A stretch of 64,000 nucleotides of DNA from Flavobacterium cupreum (GTDB lineage Bacteria; Bacteroidota; Bacteroidia; Flavobacteriales; Flavobacteriaceae). Positions 17,882 to 27,964 of the stretch are shown here, piece after piece. The stretch lies in NCBI RefSeq assembly GCF_003996965.1, contig NZ_QWDM01000006.1:124001-188000 (forward strand), written 5' to 3'. Numbering within the stretch: the stretch's first letter is position 1; the number at the start of each line of letters is the position of its first letter. The notes below the pieces were generated by a model, which did no database searches, was not told the origin of the DNA, and saw nothing but the letters and a program-made list of their open reading frames with translations. Made by a program: the position numbers and the translations under genes.

Positions 17882-17911
17882 AAACCGTTTAAAAATTAAT
17901 TTAAACGGTTT
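17882..17911 (-). terminator. Terminator of the susC-susD operon
   Basis: A perfect 12-bp stem AAACCGTTTAAA/TTTAAACGGTTT with a 6-nt loop, followed on the minus strand by a T-rich tail. It is about 85 bp beyond the susD stop. A similar hairpin next to the same 30-nt repeat is found at 22944-22973. Confidence 0.8.
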
Positions 17912-17936
17912 CCCTTTATCAGTTATACTAAAAGCT

Positions 17937-17966
17937 TACTAATTCAAAATAGTTAAAAATGAATAA
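17937..17966. repeat. 30-nt repeat, copy 1 (3' of susD)
   Basis: A 30-nt sequence beginning TACTAATTCAAAATA, present again at 23004-23033 with one mismatch. In both places it is preceded by ACTAAAAG-like sequence and, 26-31 nt to the left, by an AAACCG...CGGTTT hairpin. Confidence 0.65.
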
Positions 17967-17996
17967 AGGGTTTATTGTTTGGTAAGAATTCTAATT

Positions 17997-19488
17997 TTAT
18001 TTATCCCAAAATAATTTGGTTGCTAATTTATCCCCTCCAATTGCTGTAGCTGCAGCCTTATAATTGGAAGCATTTAAGGTTTGTTCCCTTATCGGATAGG
18101 TCATTCTTGACGGAACTTTTCCTTCAGCTGCTGCATCAGCATTAGACGGAGGAACAAGAGCCGGGAAATTTAATCTTCTCGCTGACGTCCACCCTTCAAA
18201 TCCTCTGTTAAACAAGGCATACCACGCCTGGTCCCCGATTTTTTGTTGCCACGTTCCTGTAGCTGTAGCATAAGAAACTGCCGGCTGGCTAAGGTACGCA
18301 TCAGCATCTGATGCTGTAACACCCCAATCCTGCATAGAGGCCTTAATTGCTTTTGTATAATGTGAGGCCGCACTACCACTTATAGCTACACCCCTCTCGG
18401 CAGCCTCGGCCAGTAAGAATTCAACTTCGGCATAATCCAGATATGTACCTTTAAAATCAGGAAGCTGAAGTACGTCACCAATGTGAGTAAATTTTCCAAA
18501 ACTATTTTTAATCCCTACAATTCCGCCCTTATATGGTAATGGTTTTCCATCGGCATCTTTTAAGTTTTGGGCAAAATAAACTTTTGTTCTCGGATCATTT
18601 TTTGCCACTAATGCGTCGACAAAGGGCTTTGCAGGTACAAAATCATGTCTTCCGGAAAAAACTAAATCTACATATAAAGGATTCGTGTTGGGAACACTAA
18701 CCTGATAAGATATTTTGGCATTGTCTCCATTTGAGGTAAAAGTGCCGTTTGAAGCTGAAATAATAGCATTGTCTGCTATAGCTCCTTCCAATCCGGAAGC
18801 TTTTAGATTAATTCCAAGTTTCAATTTAATACTATTGGCAAATTTTATCCATTTTGCTAAATTATCTCCATAAATAACATCTGCCTTTCCAAAACCGGGC
18901 TGTGAGACATCAATATTTGCAATATCGGCATTAAGACGCACAATTAAATCCTTGTAAATTTCTACAGCTTTATCATATTTAGGCAAATAATTCCCTGATC
19001 CTTTTAAAGCTTCAGAATAGGGAATATCGCCAAAAGTATCAACAAGAATCTGAAAAGAATACACCGTCAGGATATCAATCATTGCCAGTTTATTTTTTCT
19101 TACTACAAATTTTGGCAGCAAATTCAGGATCAGAAGCTAAAATGACTTCGTTCTCGAGGTAAGATTTCGCCTTAGCCAAATCACTCAATGAACCGTCATT
19201 CGTTGAAGTACCGGACAAATAAGCTCCCCAGTGGTTGTCTGAAATTTTTCTGGTTGTCCATTGATAAACGGACTCATCGGTATAAGTTGTTTCGGTCCAT
19301 TGCTGATTGACCAGTCTAAAGATATTTTTATTAACGCTGGTATTTACGACCTGCTCGGCTATTCCTTTTTCGGCACTTGTAAACAAAGATGCTGCCGGTA
19401 CTACGGAAGGATTTTTTTCATCCTCAGTCAAATCACTGCAAGAACTCAATAGCGCTACAACACTTAAAAAGTAAATTATTTTTTTCAT
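17997..19488 (-). pseudogene. SusD/RagB-type lipoprotein, split by a +1 frameshift
   Basis: Two overlapping frames together encode one SusD-like (SusD-like_2 type) lipoprotein of about 496 aa. The 5' part (19488 to 19090) has a lipobox LLSSCSD and the SusD-type start, ending ...DPEFAAKICSKKK. The 3' part (from about 19096 to 17997) continues with KNKLAMIDILTVYSFQ, GDIPYSEALKG and FLLAEAAERG. The switch point is a run of six A residues on the coding strand (19093-19098). Removing one A would restore a continuous frame. SusD captures glycans or peptides for the SusC channel next door, which is intact. The indel may be a real mutation, slippage or a sequencing error. The susC gene ends 11 bp upstream, so the pair is one operon. 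Confidence 0.85.
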
Positions 19489-19499
19489 GATATTCTATA

Positions 19500-22400
19500 T
19501 TAAAATTTAAATGTTAAGTTGAATCCTATATCTCTTGTAGTGGGCAGTGATCCGATAGAATAACCTCTGGATTTATTTCCGGAAGACAAACCGCTTTCCG
19601 GATCAGCGTAAGGCAGGTTTTTGCTAATAATCCATAAATTAGATCCGATCAGACTAAGGGTTGCCGAATTTACAAATGTGTTCTCAAACATTTTTTTAGG
19701 GAAATTATAAGAAATAGAAACTTCTCTTAATTTCACGTAGGAGGCATCGTAAATAAATGCTTTATTAGGCGCTGCCAAATAACCATAGTTATTAGAATAA
19801 GTTCCGGGATTTTGGGACATTACTTTATTTGGTGTCCCGTCCGGAGCTACACCTGCATTTAAAACTCCTTTTTCTCTAATATCCCCCACTGCTGTTTCTT
19901 TATACAATCCGGTTGCAAGACCGTAGTACATATCAAGTGAAAAAATATCTCCGCCTTTTTGGGTGTCAATTAAGAAACTCAACGCGAGATTTTTATACGC
20001 AAATTTGTTTCTGATACCCCCAATCCAGTCCGGGGTAACATTTCCAATTTTTTTGTCTGATGTACTGGAAATCATATATTTTCCCGTTTTCTGATCGATA
20101 GTACGCTGACCGTTTGTATACACATAGTCAGTACCCTGAATGGCACCATAGGGCTCATTAAGAGTAGCATTTACAGTTACTCCTCCATTGTACGAAGCGA
20201 TCTGCATGTTTTCTACTCCTGCCGGCAAAGAGATTACTTTACTTTTATTATTCGACCAGTTTACAATAACATCCCAACTAAAGTTTGCCGTTTTTACCGG
20301 AGTTCCCGAAAGTTGAATTTCCAGTCCGTTATTTTCTACATTCCCGCCATTTACCCAGGCATAGGTGAATCCTGCTGCTGAAGAAACCTGAGTAGATACA
20401 ATCTGATCTACGGTATTGGTTTTATAATAAGTGACATCCAGCCCTAAGCGTCTGTCAAAAGTGCTTGTTTCCAAACCAATTTCAAATGATTTTGTCCTTT
20501 CCGGTATAAGGTTGGGATTTTTGTTGGTAGTGGGTAATGTATAGATTGGTTCTCCATTAAAATTAGAGCTCCTTTTGTATGTATTGATTAAACTTAAAGG
20601 CTCTGCATCATTACCTACTTCTGCATAATTCAGTCTGAATTTACCCAAATTCAGCCACTTTGCTTTTACAACATTAGAGAAGAGAAAAGCACCCGAAATA
20701 GCAGGATACACATACGCATTATTCTCCTTTGGCAATGTTGAAGAAACATCTCTTCGTATAGAAGCGTCAATAAAGTAAGTATCCATAAAGCCTAAAGATC
20801 CCTGGGCATAAATACCGCTAACCCCCCATTCTGCTTTATTTTCAACTGGAAAAGGCAATTCATATCTGGAATTTGATAACGCATATATTCCCGGCGTAAC
20901 CAAACCTCCTATAGTAGACGAAAGTATATTATCTCTGTTGTTTTTTCTAATATTTGATCCCAACACACCCGTTAAGCTTATATTCTCCCCAATTTTTTTA
21001 TTGAAGTTTAACATCAAATCATAGTTAATTTCTTTAAAATTGATGTCTTGTCGCTGATAACCTGATGTTTCATCTACTGGTGATAATCCAAATCCCGAAG
21101 CAATAGAACCTACTGCCCTTCTTTCTTCCTGCAGTTGTTTGTATGTATCTAATGAAACCCTTCCCAAAACGCTAAGCCAGTTGGTTACTTCGTAATTTAG
21201 CGAAGCATAACTAAACAATCGTGTTCTGTTATCTGAAGAATAATTTTGATAACGGGTAAAATAAGGATTATCCCAATAAATAGGCACCAATCCCTTGGAA
21301 GAAGTAGGATCTGCCCAGTTCCAGGTTACGTTTTGGCCGCCGGAAGCATTGTACACATTTTCCAACTCTTTTATATCTGTATTAACCTGCCACCATTGTC
21401 TAAAAGAACCAATCAGATTATCACTATAACCGGTTGAATTTCGACCAACAGTATTCTGCAACGTTACCGCGGCATAAGCATTCGCAGTTAATTTATCCGT
21501 TATTTTTTGACTAAATCTGGCACTTATCTGATTCTTTTTCAATTCGCTATTCGGCAAAATCCCGGTTTGAAGTGTGTTCACATAGGACATGGAAAGACTG
21601 GATCTTTCGGTTGCTTTTTCAATAGACAAACTGTTGGTATTTGTTTTTGCCGTATTGAAAAATGTAATTGGTCCATTTTTGGCAGCTGTCCATGGAGTTG
21701 CTTTACCATAATTTTTTGAATACGGTGTAAAGGCATCCCACTGATAGACCGGTTTTCCTGTAAAAGCATCTCCGTATGAAGCATCATTTGAAGTATCAAC
21801 TGTTGGAATGGGACTGGCGGCGTCTAAAAAAGAACTGCCAAAACCATACCCTGAACCATACTTTGTCTGGTATTTGGGAAAAGTAGACTTGTCAACGCTG
21901 CCAACTGTTAAGCTACTTGAAAATGTAAAACCAACTTTATTGTCATCCCCCTTTTTACCTTTTTTGGTAGTTACCATTACTACTCCGTTAGCAGCTCTGG
22001 ATCCGTATAAGGCTGTAGCGGCTGCCCCTTTAAGAATATTAACACTTTCAATATCTTCCTGATTAATATCCCCGACATTGTTACCATAATCATATCCGCC
22101 GCTGCCTTGCGCCTGACTGGAAGTATTATTATTTGTGTTATCAACGGGTACACCATCGATGACCCAAAGCGCCTGATTATTTCCGGTGAGGGACTTATTT
22201 CCACGGATTACAACATTGGTCGAACCTCCAAAGTTTGTATTCCTTGAAACTTCGACTCCGGCTGCCTTACCGGATAGAAGGTTCGCAACATTTTGATTCC
22301 CGGCACCACCGCCAACCAGGTCTTTACCTGAAATCTGCTGAGAAGCGTATCCTAATGATTTTTTCTCTCTTTTAATTCCTAATGCTGTTGTTACGGTAAT

Positions 22401-22709
22401 TCCTTCCAGTTCTGTTGCATTAGCGATCATCGTAATATTAGCATTAGCGGCATTCGCTGGTACTTCCTGCGTTTTCATTCCGATATAACTGAATACCAAT
22501 ACCTGATTCGATGCTGCACGAATAGTATATTTCCCGTCAAAATCAGTTTGCGTACCTGATTTCGTTCCCTTAACTAAAACACTAACGCCGGGCAAAGGCA
22601 TTCCTGCATTGTCAGAAACTTTTCCTGTTACTGTTTTTTCCTGTGCAAAAGTTAATTGCAAAACAAGCGCGAAAAACAGCGACATTACTCCTTTTAATTT
22701 TTGTTTCAT
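19500..22709 (-). CDS. SusC/RagA-family TonB-linked outer-membrane protein
   Basis: A 1069-aa transporter. Order: signal peptide (1-22, QLTFAQ), CarboxypepD_reg domain (about 24-105, VTGKVSDNAGMPLPGVSVLV...DGKYTIRA), plug (about 115-235, with NVANLLSGKAAGVEVSR, ALWVIDGVPVDN, VNILKGAAATALYGSRAANG) and a large beta-barrel ending TTRDIGFNLTFKF. The motifs are those of SusC, the pore of SusCD import complexes for oligosaccharides or peptides. Its partner susD lies 11 bp downstream but is frameshifted. No sigma/anti-sigma pair, glycosidase or peptidase is adjacent, so the substrate is unknown. Confidence 0.96.
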   Translation of the reverse strand: MKQKLKGVMSLFFALVLQLTFAQEKTVTGKVSDNAGMPLPGVSVLVKGTKSGTQTDFDGKYTIRAASNQVLVFSYIGMKTQEVPANAANANITMIANATELEGITVTTALGIKREKKSLGYASQQISGKDLVGGGAGNQNVANLLSGKAAGVEVSRNTNFGGSTNVVIRGNKSLTGNNQALWVIDGVPVDNTNNNTSSQAQGSGGYDYGNNVGDINQEDIESVNILKGAAATALYGSRAANGVVMVTTKKGKKGDDNKVGFTFSSSLTVGSVDKSTFPKYQTKYGSGYGFGSSFLDAASPIPTVDTSNDASYGDAFTGKPVYQWDAFTPYSKNYGKATPWTAAKNGPITFFNTAKTNTNSLSIEKATERSSLSMSYVNTLQTGILPNSELKKNQISARFSQKITDKLTANAYAAVTLQNTVGRNSTGYSDNLIGSFRQWWQVNTDIKELENVYNASGGQNVTWNWADPTSSKGLVPIYWDNPYFTRYQNYSSDNRTRLFSYASLNYEVTNWLSVLGRVSLDTYKQLQEERRAVGSIASGFGLSPVDETSGYQRQDINFKEINYDLMLNFNKKIGENISLTGVLGSNIRKNNRDNILSSTIGGLVTPGIYALSNSRYELPFPVENKAEWGVSGIYAQGSLGFMDTYFIDASIRRDVSSTLPKENNAYVYPAISGAFLFSNVVKAKWLNLGKFRLNYAEVGNDAEPLSLINTYKRSSNFNGEPIYTLPTTNKNPNLIPERTKSFEIGLETSTFDRRLGLDVTYYKTNTVDQIVSTQVSSAAGFTYAWVNGGNVENNGLEIQLSGTPVKTANFSWDVIVNWSNNKSKVISLPAGVENMQIASYNGGVTVNATLNEPYGAIQGTDYVYTNGQRTIDQKTGKYMISSTSDKKIGNVTPDWIGGIRNKFAYKNLALSFLIDTQKGGDIFSLDMYYGLATGLYKETAVGDIREKGVLNAGVAPDGTPNKVMSQNPGTYSNNYGYLAAPNKAFIYDASYVKLREVSISYNFPKKMFENTFVNSATLSLIGSNLWIISKNLPYADPESGLSSGNKSRGYSIGSLPTTRDIGFNLTFKF

Positions 22710-22943
22710 GATTCTTAATTTTAAAATTATGGGCCGAACTTATTAAATTAAAATATTTTTAACAAGAATAATTACATATTTAACATTATAAAATGTAAAT
22801 ATTATACTACTTTATTAACTTTTAAAAAGATTAAATTACAGTAAAATCTTATATTTTAAATATTTAGTTAGTGATTACTGATAGGAGAAAATTTAAAAAA
22901 GAAAGGCATTGAAAATTATTGAACGCCAGTCTTACAAAATAAA

Positions 22944-22973
22944 AAAACCGTCCAAAATTCATCAGACGGTTTT
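22944..22973 (-). terminator. Hairpin resembling the susD terminator
   Basis: A perfect 9-bp stem AAAACCGTC/GACGGTTTT, with a T-run on the minus strand. No live gene ends just upstream of it on that strand, apart from argS, which has its own terminator 330 bp earlier. Confidence 0.55.
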
Positions 22974-23003
22974 ATCCTTAATATCTATTAATAACTAAAA
23001 GGG

Positions 23004-23033
23004 TACTAATTCAAAATAATTAAAAATGAATAA
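23004..23033. repeat. 30-nt repeat, copy 2
   Basis: Matches 17937-17966 at 29 of 30 positions, and sits beside the hairpin at 22944-22973 in the same order and orientation as copy 1. Confidence 0.65.
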
Positions 23034-23300
23034 TAAGGAGAATATCTATAATCTCTAAAATCAGTATTTGCGGGGAATTTGTGTGGATTTGTTACTAGTG
23101 CTCTTTTGTGGTATTTGAGCTGCAAATTTGGTTTGAACCGACCTTTTGGATTTGCCTGTAAACGAAGTAGGAAAATTAATATAATATATTTATATATGCA
23201 AATAAAATCTTACTTTATTTTTAAAATAATAATTAAGAAGTAAGACGAATGCCTATTTTACAAACATAAACAGCACTAATTCAAGTATCTAAGCAAAAAA

Positions 23301-23330
23301 AAAGCCGATAGTAAATTTACCATCGGCTTT
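23301..23330 (-). terminator. argS terminator
   Basis: A self-complementary 30-nt hairpin AAAGCCGAT...ATCGGCTTT whose minus-strand side continues into a T-run; it begins 18 bp after the argS stop. Confidence 0.88.
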
Positions 23331-23347
23331 TATAAATTTATTGAAAT

Positions 23348-25126
23348 TTACATTCTCTCCGGAACTTCAATTCCTAATAGTGTAAAGGCAGCTTTTATTA
23401 CTTCACCCACTTTTTGGGAAAGCTGAACTCTGAATACTTTTTTAGTCAGATCAACTTCTCCTAAAATATGTACAGACTGATAAAATGAGTTGTATTCTTT
23501 TACCAGATCGTATGTATAATTGGCAATTAGTGCCGGGCTGTGATTGTGAGCGGCATTTTGAATTACTTCGGGGAAAAGCTCGATTTGTTTTACGAGTTCT
23601 TTTTCTTTTTCGTGTAACGCTGTAGTATCCGTTTTACTTGCAAAATCGAAATCGGCTTTACGAATAATCGACTGGATTCTTGCGTAAGTATACTGAATAA
23701 ACGGCCCTGTATTTCCGGCAAAATCTACTGATTCTTCAGGATTGAACAAAATACGTTTTTTAGGATCTACTTTTAAAATATAATATTTGAGGGCGCCAAG
23801 ACCTATTGTTTTGTACAATTTCTCCTTTTCTTCGGCAGAATAACTATCGAGTTTTCCTAAATCCTCAGAAATTTGTTTTGCCGTATCGGTCATGTCCTGC
23901 ATCAGATCATCGGCATCGACAACAGTTCCTTCACGGCTTTTCATTTTTCCGGAAGGTAAATCAACCATTCCGTAGGATAAATGATACAGACTTGAAGCCC
24001 AGTCGAAACCTAATTTTTTCAGGATTAAGAATAAAACCTTAAAGTGATAATCCTGTTCGTTACCAACCGTATAAACCATTCCGCCAACATCGGGCATATC
24101 TTTTACACGCTGAATGGCTGTTCCGATATCCTGGGTCATATAAACGGCCGTGCCGTCTGAACGAAGTACAATTTTGCGATCCAGACCTTCATCTGTCAGG
24201 TCAATCCAGACTGAACCATCAGGATCTTTTTCGAAGACCCCTTTATCAAGTCCCACCTGAACTACATCTTTCCCTAACAAATATGTATTACTTTCATAAT
24301 AGTATTTATCAAAATTAACTCCCAGATTAGAATACGTAGTCGCAAAGCCATCATAAACCCACTGGTTCATCATTTTCCACAGTGTGATCACTTTTTCATC
24401 TCCGGCTTCCCATTTTTTAAGCATATCCTGAGCTTCGATGATCACCGGAGCCTGTTTTTTCGCTTCTTCTTCTGTTTTACCGGATGCCATCAATTGGGCG
24501 ATTTCAGCTTTATACGCTTTGTCAAACTCTACGTAATATTTACCAACTAATTTATCTCCTTTTAAATTCGAGCTTTCCGGAGTTTCTCCGTTTCCGAATT
24601 TCTCCCAGGCCAGCATCGATTTGCAGATATGAATTCCACGATCGTTGATAATTTGTGTTTTATATACTTTTTTACCTGAGGCCTTAATAATTTCCGCTAC
24701 GGAGTACCCTAACAAATTGTTACGAACGTGACCCAAGTGTAATGGTTTGTTGGTATTTGGCGACGAATATTCGACCATAATGGCTTTCTCCTCCGGATTT
24801 GGAGTTGCATAACCAAATTTTGCATTGTCTTTTATTTCATTAAAGAAATTCAAATAATAACTATCGGCAATTACAATATTTAAAAAACCGGATACTACAT
24901 TGAAACGCGCTACTTCAGTAACATTTTCCACCAGATAATTTCCAATTTTATTTCCCAGTTCGACAGGATTGCTTTTAATCACTTTTAATAAAGGAAATAG
25001 TACCATTGTGATGTCTCCTTCAAACTCTTTTCTGGTAGTCTGAAACTCGATTTTATCAACAGTAACATCAAATAATGCTTGTATTGCTTTTTGTATAGAA
25101 GGTGTAAGAATTTGTGATAATGACAT
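23348..25126 (-). CDS. argS: Arginyl-tRNA synthetase
   Basis: A class I aminoacyl-tRNA synthetase that charges tRNA-Arg. The N-terminal Arg-tRNA synthetase domain (about 1-90) is followed by the catalytic core with HLGHVRNN (the HIGH motif, about 133-140), INDRGIHICKSMLAW, and GKMKSREGTVV in the KMSKS position. The C-terminal DALR anticodon-binding domain carries FIQYTYARIQSI and ends GIEVPERM. At 592 aa it is of normal length. The ATG at 25126 gives MSLSQILTPSI. It is a monocistronic housekeeping gene flanked by long AT-rich gaps. Confidence 0.98.
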   Translation of the reverse strand: MSLSQILTPSIQKAIQALFDVTVDKIEFQTTRKEFEGDITMVLFPLLKVIKSNPVELGNKIGNYLVENVTEVARFNVVSGFLNIVIADSYYLNFFNEIKDNAKFGYATPNPEEKAIMVEYSSPNTNKPLHLGHVRNNLLGYSVAEIIKASGKKVYKTQIINDRGIHICKSMLAWEKFGNGETPESSNLKGDKLVGKYYVEFDKAYKAEIAQLMASGKTEEEAKKQAPVIIEAQDMLKKWEAGDEKVITLWKMMNQWVYDGFATTYSNLGVNFDKYYYESNTYLLGKDVVQVGLDKGVFEKDPDGSVWIDLTDEGLDRKIVLRSDGTAVYMTQDIGTAIQRVKDMPDVGGMVYTVGNEQDYHFKVLFLILKKLGFDWASSLYHLSYGMVDLPSGKMKSREGTVVDADDLMQDMTDTAKQISEDLGKLDSYSAEEKEKLYKTIGLGALKYYILKVDPKKRILFNPEESVDFAGNTGPFIQYTYARIQSIIRKADFDFASKTDTTALHEKEKELVKQIELFPEVIQNAAHNHSPALIANYTYDLVKEYNSFYQSVHILGEVDLTKKVFRVQLSQKVGEVIKAAFTLLGIEVPERM

Positions 25127-25446
25127 GTAAACTTATTTTAAAGTGAGCAAATATACTGCTTATTCATCAATTAGAGAAAATCAAAAACATATAAAATTCC
25201 TGAAAAGAGTCAGAATTTCACAAAAAACACAATCTTTCAATTGTTAAAATTATCAAAAAATCAAAACCTTAATCCATTATAAAACAGCAGATCTCACAAA
25301 AAAACAAAATTTATTTTAATTTTTCTGTAACATATCCACCACAAAAGAGTCTTAATAGGGACTTTGAATTTATTTCCAAAGAAAAAAAAGAAAAACTAAA
25401 AACAATCCTCATCATCAATCAAATCAAATCAATCAAGTACCACATT
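25127..25446. other. 320-bp AT-rich gap between divergent argS and the beta-barrel gene
   Basis: Divergent promoters for both genes should lie here. I see no convincing TTG/TAnnTTTG pair, hairpin or ORF. The last 40 bases before the plus-strand ATG contain short tandem ATCAA words. Confidence 0.4.
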
Positions 25447-27864
25447 ATGAAATTAAAATTCTTTCTGTTCGCATTACTGGGTGTAATGGCAACAGCACAA
25501 GCTCAGAATTCGGGGACAGTCTCCGGAAAAATTACCGAAAAATCGAACAATGCCCCAATTTCATATGCTACGGTTTCGATCAAAGACAACGGAAAAGTTG
25601 TTTCCGGGGTAAATACAGATGATAATGGTGATTTTAGCATTAAAAATTTAGCTTTAAAAAATTATACCATCGAAATTCAATATATTGGTTTTAGAAAATA
25701 TATCGGTTCTGTTATTTTAAGCGATACCAAAAAGGAAGCTATCGTAAAAGTGTCCCTTGAAGAAGAAGCGACACAGCTAAAAGGTGTAAACATTGTAAGC
25801 GAACGCTCTACAATAGAACAAAAAATTGACCGAAAAGTGATTACTGTCGGAAAAGACCTGACTACGGCAGGAGCTTCGGCATCTGACATCATGAATAATA
25901 TTCCTGCTGTAAACGTAGATCAGGACGGAAAACTTTCGCTTCGCGGAAACGATAATGTGCGTGTATTGATTGACGGAAGACCAAGTACTATTGATCCGGC
26001 GCAGTTATTAAAGCAGATTCCTTCAACTTCTATCAAGAAAATTGAATTGATTACCAATCCAAGTGCCAAATACAATCCGGAAGGAATGTCCGGAATCATC
26101 AATATCATTTTGCATAAAAATGCCAACACGGGCTTCAACGGAAGTTATAGTGGTGGTATCACTTTTGGGGAAACGGCCAAATACAATCAGTCATTAGATT
26201 TGAATTATAAAACCGGAAAAGTGAACTTTTTCGGGAATGTGGGACAAAACTTCGGAACGTACTACAATGATGGTTTTATCAGAAGAGAAAATCCGGAAAC
26301 TACCCAGAAAATTGATGTTACCAATGAAAATGATTCCTATCTGTATAAAATTGGAATGGATTATTTGATTGACGATCGCAATACACTTTCGGTTTACACC
26401 AATCAGAACAAGTCAAACGGTAAAGGTTTTGTCAACACTACTGTTGATTATAGTAAAGTACCCGCTTCTGAAATTGCAACTGTTTTTCAAAAATCAACCT
26501 ATACAGGTCCGGATCAGGTTGGGACTTATAACTTAGCATACAAACATATCTTTAAAAAAGAAGGCCATACTTTGGATGTTGAAGCCAACTATAGCGATAA
26601 TAAAGAGACACAAAATGCTTCTTTCGATACACAGGAGACCATAAAAACAGGCAATACGTCACAAAACGTTATTTATGATGACTATATCAAAGGTGGCCGT
26701 AAATTAAGCACTGTAAATGTGGATTATGTAAATCCGTTAAACGACAAAACGACCCTTGAAGCAGGTGCTGAAGCCAGAATCACAAAAACTGATAATGATT
26801 ACATTACCGGAAATACGTTAGCGCCACTTCCGGTTTCTAATTACACTTATGATACTGATATTTATTCTGCTTATGTAACATTTGGTCAGAAATACAAAAA
26901 ATTCAGCTATCAGCTTGGAGCCCGTTTCGAAAGCTATAAGGTCGTTGCTAACTTAAATAACGGTCTTAAAAAATTTGATGATGATTATATTACGCTATAC
27001 CCATCGGCTTATTTAACGTATAACCTGAACGAGAAAAACACCTTGCAGCTGAGTTACAGCCGTCGTGTGGACCGTCCAAGTTTAGAGCAGACAAAACCTA
27101 TTCGTGAGTTTTCTACTCCGTTAGTAACGTCACTTGGAAATCAGGAATTGAGACCTCAGTTCACCAATTCTGTCGAAGTAAATTACACTAAAACCCTTGA
27201 AAAAGGAAGTTTTACAACGGGTGTCTTTGTGAGAAGCATTAACGATCAGATTAGCAGAATTTTATCTCCGGATAATACAGACCCTACCGGTAACAAACAA
27301 ATCCTGACGTATACAAACTACGATAATAATACTTCTTATGGTTTTGAGGTTTCTTTCAATTATAAAATTACAAAATGGTGGGATATCTCTCCCTCTATTG
27401 ATTTCTCAAGCATTAACCAGCAGGGTGTTGTGTTTGAATACGATCCTGTAAAGCAAACCAGCAGTCCTTTAGAAAGAAAAATTACAGTTGGTGCTTTTAA
27501 CGCACGTATGAATTCCAACTTCAAAGCAAATAAACGCCTGAGCTTCTTATTATTCGGATTTTACAGAGGCGGAGTGGACGGTCTTCAAAATAATAGTAAG
27601 GAAATGTACAAAATAGACATGGGTTCACGTTATACCTTGTTAGACAACAAGATGAACATCAGTTTACGTTTCAATGACGTATTCAATACCATGAAATATG
27701 CTTTTGATTCTAATTATCCGTACGCCCATACAGGCGAATTTACCTGGGAAAGCCAAACGGTTTATTTAGGTTTAACTTATAACTTTGGAGGTGCTAAAAT
27801 CAAAAACCTGCAACGTAAACAAAGAGAAGATAATACTAGTAAAAGTGGTGGCGGAATGTTCTAA
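25447..27864 (+). CDS. TonB-dependent-receptor-like outer-membrane beta-barrel protein
   Basis: An 805-aa protein: signal peptide (1-19, TAQAQ), CarboxypepD_reg-like domain (about 22-108, GTVSGKITEKSNNAPISYATV), a plug-like domain (DIMNNIPAVNVDQDGKLSLRG, LIDGRPSTIDPAQLLKQIPS, IELITNPSAKYNPEG) and a beta-barrel of the OMP_b-brl_3 type ending VYLGLTYNFG. The C-terminus has a short basic tail (LQRKQREDN). Such proteins are common in Flavobacterium and are often tied to metal or envelope-stress responses, but no partner gene is adjacent, so substrate and role remain open. Confidence 0.9.
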   Translation: MKLKFFLFALLGVMATAQAQNSGTVSGKITEKSNNAPISYATVSIKDNGKVVSGVNTDDNGDFSIKNLALKNYTIEIQYIGFRKYIGSVILSDTKKEAIVKVSLEEEATQLKGVNIVSERSTIEQKIDRKVITVGKDLTTAGASASDIMNNIPAVNVDQDGKLSLRGNDNVRVLIDGRPSTIDPAQLLKQIPSTSIKKIELITNPSAKYNPEGMSGIINIILHKNANTGFNGSYSGGITFGETAKYNQSLDLNYKTGKVNFFGNVGQNFGTYYNDGFIRRENPETTQKIDVTNENDSYLYKIGMDYLIDDRNTLSVYTNQNKSNGKGFVNTTVDYSKVPASEIATVFQKSTYTGPDQVGTYNLAYKHIFKKEGHTLDVEANYSDNKETQNASFDTQETIKTGNTSQNVIYDDYIKGGRKLSTVNVDYVNPLNDKTTLEAGAEARITKTDNDYITGNTLAPLPVSNYTYDTDIYSAYVTFGQKYKKFSYQLGARFESYKVVANLNNGLKKFDDDYITLYPSAYLTYNLNEKNTLQLSYSRRVDRPSLEQTKPIREFSTPLVTSLGNQELRPQFTNSVEVNYTKTLEKGSFTTGVFVRSINDQISRILSPDNTDPTGNKQILTYTNYDNNTSYGFEVSFNYKITKWWDISPSIDFSSINQQGVVFEYDPVKQTSSPLERKITVGAFNARMNSNFKANKRLSFLLFGFYRGGVDGLQNNSKEMYKIDMGSRYTLLDNKMNISLRFNDVFNTMKYAFDSNYPYAHTGEFTWESQTVYLGLTYNFGGAKIKNLQRKQREDNTSKSGGGMF

Positions 27865-27908
27865 CCTCTCGCTTTTATTAGCCAATTTTTAAATAATTTC
27901 TTGTAGAG

Positions 27909-27944
27909 AAAAGGCCTGGAGTTTGCCAACTTCAGGCCTTTTTT
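27909..27944 (+). terminator. Shared terminator between the beta-barrel gene and cutC
   Basis: Hairpin AAAAGGCCTG...CAGGCCTTTT with an extra paired GAGTT/AACTT segment and a T-run. It lies between convergent genes and could serve both. Confidence 0.85.
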
Positions 27945-27964
27945 ATTTAGCCTCAAGAGTAAAA

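Larger units (their letters stand above)
22710..23347. other. 638-bp gap between susC and argS
   Basis: No ORF or RNA gene recognised. The first 200 bp are AT-rich susC leader. Then come a hairpin (22944-22973), a 30-nt repeat (23004-23033) shared with the susD 3' flank, a less AT-rich stretch (about 23062-23172) with six ATTTG words, three of them spaced by 11 and 10 nt, and the argS terminator. The hairpin-plus-repeat pair looks like the relic of a second susD-like 3' end. Confidence 0.5.

Noticed and set aside
21246..22204. Several ORFs within the susC gene on both strands
   Set aside because: Overlap a 1069-codon gene with clear motifs; typical antisense or frame shadows.
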